A stretch of 7,329 nucleotides of DNA from an uncultured Chitinophagaceae bacterium (lineage in GTDB: Bacteria; Bacteroidota; Bacteroidia; Chitinophagales; Chitinophagaceae), in contig CAKSVK010000177.1 of NCBI GenBank assembly GCA_934502905.1, forward strand, positions 1 through 7,329. The letters are read 5' to 3'. Shown here piece after piece: positions 4,816-7,329 of the stretch; positions within the stretch are counted from its first letter, which is position 1; every line of letters begins with the position of its first letter. The notes under the pieces were generated by a model. It did not search any database and was not told the origin of the DNA. It saw only the letters and a list, made by a program, of their open reading frames with translations. The translations under genes and the position numbers were made by a program.

Positions 4816-5748
4816 TTATTTTGGAGCGGCAGGATTAACCGCCGGCGCTTGCGCATGCGGCGAATCTCTCACGTCCAATACTTCTATATCAAAAACAAGG
4901 TTGCTGTTAGGCTTGATAGCATTCTGCCCGCGGGCACCATAAGCCAGTACAGATGGTATAAACAATCGTCCTATCGCTCCTTTTCCAAATTTCTGCAAAC
5001 CATCATCAAATCCAGGAATGGCTCCGCCCCCGCCTATAGTAAGGTCAAAAGGTTCTGTATGGTTAAAAGAGGAATCAACATTGCTGTCGAAGGTAGTGCC
5101 GTCCAGCAGCTTACCTGTATATTTCACAGATATGATCTGCCCTTCTTTGGCAGGCTCTCCTCCTGCTTTTATAATTTCATAATAAGTGCCTTTTTCTGTT
5201 TTTTCAGGCTTGATATTATTCTTTGCAAAATAATCGTTCAGCGCTTTGTCATCTACCACTTTCTGGGTGATCGCCTGGATAGAATCTGCTTCCTGCAGTC
5301 TTTTTATCTCTGCGGCATAGTCCGCCTGCACGGCTTCGGGTTTGAAGATATCCATCAGCTTGATAGTGGTAACAAAATACTCTCCTTTCCTGAATTCCTT
5401 CGGCATCATGCCCATCCCTTCTTTAAATACACTATCCGTTAATATCCTGGCTACGGCGCTATCTCCTTTCTTTAATTTGGAAAATATTTCAAAATATTCG
5501 TTCAACTGAACGCTATCCAGGGCCTGGTAAATAGGCATTTTATCGTAAGTCTGCTGGCTGACAGAATCTTTGTATTTCCTGGTTATATGTATCTTCATTA
5601 CATCTCCGTATTGCGCCACGCTATCCTTGCCTCCCGCACTGATGATTTTATATTCCATTCCCGATTTGGTCCTGGTATACGCACTATCCCCGCAGGAATA
5701 CAACCCCGATAGAAATACGATGGCAACTAAGCCGATTGTTTTTTTCAT
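4816..5748 (-). CDS. FKBP-type peptidyl-prolyl isomerase lipoprotein with degenerate N-terminal FKBP-like half
   Basis: A 310-residue envelope lipoprotein. Residues 1-18 are a signal peptide, with lipobox LYS-C19; Tyr at -2 is unusual. The C-terminal catalytic FKBP domain (about 185-294) has VKYTGKLLDGTTFDSN (208-223), AIPGFDDGLQKFGKG (243-257), the AYG motif (269-271) and LVFDIEVLDV (284-293). The tryptophan of the binding pocket is replaced by F247, as in many bacterial FKBPs. Residues 25-135 resemble a second FKBP domain without the IPG and AYG motifs, and a helical linker (about 138-182) joins the two. The enzyme probably assists folding of periplasmic or outer-membrane proteins. It lies six bases behind nrnA and is surely cotranscribed. 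GldI, the gliding-motility FKBP lipoprotein of Flavobacteria, is a possible relative but is shorter. A Pro/Ala-rich tail ends the protein. Confidence 0.93.
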   Translation of the reverse strand: MKKTIGLVAIVFLSGLYSCGDSAYTRTKSGMEYKIISAGGKDSVAQYGDVMKIHITRKYKDSVSQQTYDKMPIYQALDSVQLNEYFEIFSKLKKGDSAVARILTDSVFKEGMGMMPKEFRKGEYFVTTIKLMDIFKPEAVQADYAAEIKRLQEADSIQAITQKVVDDKALNDYFAKNNIKPEKTEKGTYYEIIKAGGEPAKEGQIISVKYTGKLLDGTTFDSNVDSSFNHTEPFDLTIGGGGAIPGFDDGLQKFGKGAIGRLFIPSVLAYGARGQNAIKPNSNLVFDIEVLDVRDSPHAQAPAVNPAAPK

Positions 5749-5754
5749 GATATG

Positions 5755-6762
5755 TTATTGTAATTGTGTTTCATTTTCCTTCATGGCGGCTTTAAACTGC
5801 GCCACCGCTTCCGGCAGCGACACAGAGCTTCTGCCTCCGGAAGCATTAAAATGCCCGCCACCATTAAAATATTTTCGGGCAAAGGTGTTTACATCAAAGC
5901 TGCCTTTACTTCTGAACGACCATTTCCTTTCTTCATCCCGGTCTATTACCAAGGCCGCCAGCTTTATTCCCTGGATGGTGAGCGGATAATTTACCAGTCC
6001 TTCCGTATCGCCGGTTCTTATATTGTATTTTAAGAGATCGTGTTTGGTAATGGCGATCAAAGCTGTATTGTATTCATAAAAAACCTCCATCCTGTGCAGC
6101 AACACATGCCCGATAAACCGTAACCGGTCTTCCAGGAAATTATCATACAGGTTTTCATGCACTTTGGTATGGTTGAGCCCTGCATCTTTCAGCACCGCCA
6201 CCATTTTGTGCACAGCCGCCGAAGTAGCCGGGAACCTGAAAGAACCCGTGTCTCCGATAATACCCGCATACAGGCAGGCTGCAATATCTGCATCTATCAA
6301 ATTACCCCAACCGGCTGCAACGATCAGGTCGTAGATCATTTCCGATGTAGAGCTTTTGGACGTGTCGCTGGCACCGTAAGCGAAAGCCGTGGTTTCCGGC
6401 TGCTGGTGATGGTCTATCAGTATTTTAACTGCTTTTGAAGCCGCCAGGACTGCCGCCATATGTTTTGTGCGATGCAGGGCATTGAAGTCCAGGCAAAAGA
6501 TCCATTCCGCTTCATTCAGCGCAAGCATGGCTTTTTCCGTGGAAGCCTCATAATCTATAACCTGCCGGGCGCCGGGCATCCATTTCAAAAATTCCGGCCA
6601 ATTAGTAGGAGAAATTACAAAAATCTTATGCCCCAGTTTTTTAAGCACACCCGCCAAAGCAAGAGAAGACCCCATGGCATCGGGATCCGGTTTTTGATGC
6701 ATTGTTATTACTATGGTACGGGGCTTATCAAGTAACGTGTAGATTTCTTGAATGGGTTTCAT
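5755..6762 (-). CDS. nrnA: DHH/DHHA1 phosphoesterase, bifunctional oligoribonuclease/pAp phosphatase NrnA
   Basis: A 335-residue cytoplasmic Mn-dependent phosphoesterase. DHH domain motifs are HQKPDPDAMGSS (22-33, metal ligands H22, D26, D28), CLDFN (90-94, D92), DHH (117-119) and GIIGDTGSFRF (167-177, D171). The DHHA1 substrate-binding domain ends in FNGGGHFNASGGR (299-311). NrnA degrades 2- to 5-mer RNA to mononucleotides and dephosphorylates pAp; some relatives instead cleave pApA or cyclic dinucleotide products. In motif I a proline replaces the usual glycine (PDPDA instead of PDGDA). An in-frame ATG at 6774 would fall inside the probable -7 box (6772-6779), so the ATG at 6762, giving the family-typical MKPIQEIY start, is chosen. 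It leads an operon with the FKBP lipoprotein and diverges from ndk. Family certain; exact substrate likely as stated. Confidence 0.93.
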   Translation of the reverse strand: MKPIQEIYTLLDKPRTIVITMHQKPDPDAMGSSLALAGVLKKLGHKIFVISPTNWPEFLKWMPGARQVIDYEASTEKAMLALNEAEWIFCLDFNALHRTKHMAAVLAASKAVKILIDHHQQPETTAFAYGASDTSKSSTSEMIYDLIVAAGWGNLIDADIAACLYAGIIGDTGSFRFPATSAAVHKMVAVLKDAGLNHTKVHENLYDNFLEDRLRFIGHVLLHRMEVFYEYNTALIAITKHDLLKYNIRTGDTEGLVNYPLTIQGIKLAALVIDRDEERKWSFRSKGSFDVNTFARKYFNGGGHFNASGGRSSVSLPEAVAQFKAAMKENETQLQ

Positions 6763-6771
6763 AATGAGGCG

Positions 6772-6803
6772 CAAAAATCAGTCTTAATCAGCATTTGATC
6801 AAA
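6772..6803 (-). promoter_or_regulatory. Promoter of the nrnA-FKBP operon
   Basis: On the minus strand TTTG (6803-6800) is followed, after 20 nt, by GATTTTTG (6779-6772), one mismatch from TAnnTTTG. The 20-nt spacing is right for a Bacteroidota -33/-7 promoter. Transcription would begin only a few bases before the nrnA ATG at 6762, giving an almost leaderless message. Confidence 0.5.
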
Positions 6804-6804
6804 T
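6793..6804. repeat. 12-bp palindrome at the nrnA -33 element
   Basis: ATTTGATCAAAT is a perfect palindrome within the 132-bp region between nrnA and ndk. Its minus-strand half includes the TTTG proposed as the nrnA -33 element. The heptamer GCATTTG beginning at 6791 recurs at 6833-6839, 42 bp away. A repressor bound to the palindrome would block nrnA transcription, but short AT-rich symmetry can also occur by chance. Confidence 0.45.
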
Positions 6805-6866
6805 CTTTTTTAACATATATGCTAAAACTAAAGCATTTGCCAATTCAAAAATTAGAATTCTGCGCT

Positions 6867-6874
6867 TACCTTTG
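6867..6874 (+). promoter_or_regulatory. Bacteroidota-type -7 box for ndk
   Basis: TACCTTTG is an exact match to TAnnTTTG, followed by a 20-base stretch before the ndk ATG at 6895 (predicted leader about 14 nt). The -33 element is weak: TTC at 6844-6846 lies at the right distance, while the better TTTG at 6836-6839 is 27 nt away. The leader is A-rich just before the ATG rather than carrying a Shine-Dalgarno. Confidence 0.6.
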
Positions 6875-6894
6875 CCGACCAAATTTGAAACGAA

Positions 6895-7314
6895 ATGAGT
6901 AACAGAACATTTACCATGATAAAACCGGATGCATTTGGAAACGGACATGCCGGTGCTATCCTTGACAGAATCATTAAAAACGGGTTTAAGATCGTGGCCC
7001 TGAAATTAACCGCATTAAGTCCTGAAAAAGCAGGTGAATTTTATGCTATCCATAAAGAACGCCCGTTTTTTGGTGAACTGGTAGATTTTATGAGCAGCGG
7101 ACCAATCATCGCGGCGATCCTGGAAAAAGATAATGCAGTGGAGAACTTCAGGAAGCTGATAGGCGCCACCGACCCCGCCAAAGCCGAAGCCGGCACCATC
7201 CGCAAAGATTTTGCGGAAGACGTAGGCAGGAACGCCGTGCATGGAAGCGACAGCGATGCCAACGCGCTGATCGAAGGAAGTTTCTTCTTTTCCAGTCTCG
7301 AGCAATACAATTAA
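6895..7314 (+). CDS. ndk: Nucleoside diphosphate kinase
   Basis: A complete 139-residue cytoplasmic enzyme that transfers the gamma-phosphate from NTPs to NDPs through a phosphohistidine. Visible hallmarks are [10 protein letters not shown] (5-14), the [16 protein letters not shown] block (55-70), the [14 protein letters not shown] segment (90-103) and the active-site motif NAVHGSDS (113-120), with catalytic H116. Length and start are standard for bacterial Ndk; the [13 protein letters not shown] opening fixes the start. It is expressed from its own promoter, divergent from nrnA, whose product generates mononucleotides that kinases such as Ndk return to the NTP pool. The stop codon is 15 bases from the window end, so its downstream neighbour is not visible. 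Very sure. Confidence 0.98.
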   Translation: MSNRTFTMIKPDAFGNGHAGAILDRIIKNGFKIVALKLTALSPEKAGEFYAIHKERPFFGELVDFMSSGPIIAAILEKDNAVENFRKLIGATDPAKAEAGTIRKDFAEDVGRNAVHGSDSDANALIEGSFFFSSLEQYN

Positions 7315-7329
7315 TTTATAATACATTAC

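Noticed and set aside
4542..4856. Minus-strand frame of 104 codons across the 4595-4815 gap
   Set aside because: It spans the terminator hairpin and the 3' ends of both flanking genes and shows no recognisable motif; the gap appears noncoding.
4750..5442. 230-codon plus-strand frame opposite the FKBP lipoprotein
   Set aside because: It begins before the terminator hairpin and reads through it, then runs antisense to a clear FKBP domain; composition is Arg/Phe/Cys-rich as expected of a shadow frame.

Overview
The window looks like an ordinary chromosomal segment of a Bacteroidota bacterium, most likely family Chitinophagaceae. This rests on protein style (a YceI protein, an NahK-like kinase and Bacteroidota-type orphan families), on the lack of Shine-Dalgarno sequences before most starts, and on several upstream boxes matching the Bacteroidota -7 element TAnnTTTG. 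I cannot place it to genus. No mobile element, CRISPR array, tRNA or rRNA gene was seen.

Layout. Positions 1-95 (minus) hold the N-terminus of a probable pyridoxamine-5'-phosphate-oxidase-like flavoprotein, cut by the window edge. Next is a secreted YceI-family protein (198-731, minus). A noncoding stretch (770-1046) carries a perfect 18-bp palindrome and a split direct repeat. A plus-strand cluster follows: a CCG-domain iron-sulfur protein (1047-1826), a conserved Bacteroidota orphan often mislabelled 'ABC transporter ATPase' (1851-2378), and a SlyD-type prolyl isomerase with a His/Cys metal-binding tail (2408-2908). It converges on a minus-strand APH-fold sugar kinase (2918-3964), with a hairpin covering the stop-codon junction. 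That kinase diverges from a HEAT/ARM-like helical protein (4070-4594), and an 11-bp inverted repeat lies in the space between them. A bidirectional terminator (4764-4800) separates the helical protein from a minus-strand operon of nrnA (5755-6762) followed by an FKBP lipoprotein (4816-5748). The last gene, ndk (6895-7314, plus), diverges from nrnA.

How the genes may work together. NrnA and Ndk both act in nucleotide turnover: NrnA recycles short oligoribonucleotides and pAp to mononucleotides, and Ndk equilibrates nucleoside di- and triphosphates. The FKBP lipoprotein probably folds envelope proteins. The 1047-2908 cluster joins an HdrB/LutA-like Fe-S subunit, an orphan protein and a metal-binding chaperone. 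Whether they cooperate is unknown, but this is the least understood part of the window. I did not find a clearly novel multi-gene system. The most interesting items are the Fe-S/orphan/SlyD cluster, the helical orphan, the degenerate N-terminal half of the FKBP lipoprotein, and the noncoding palindromes.
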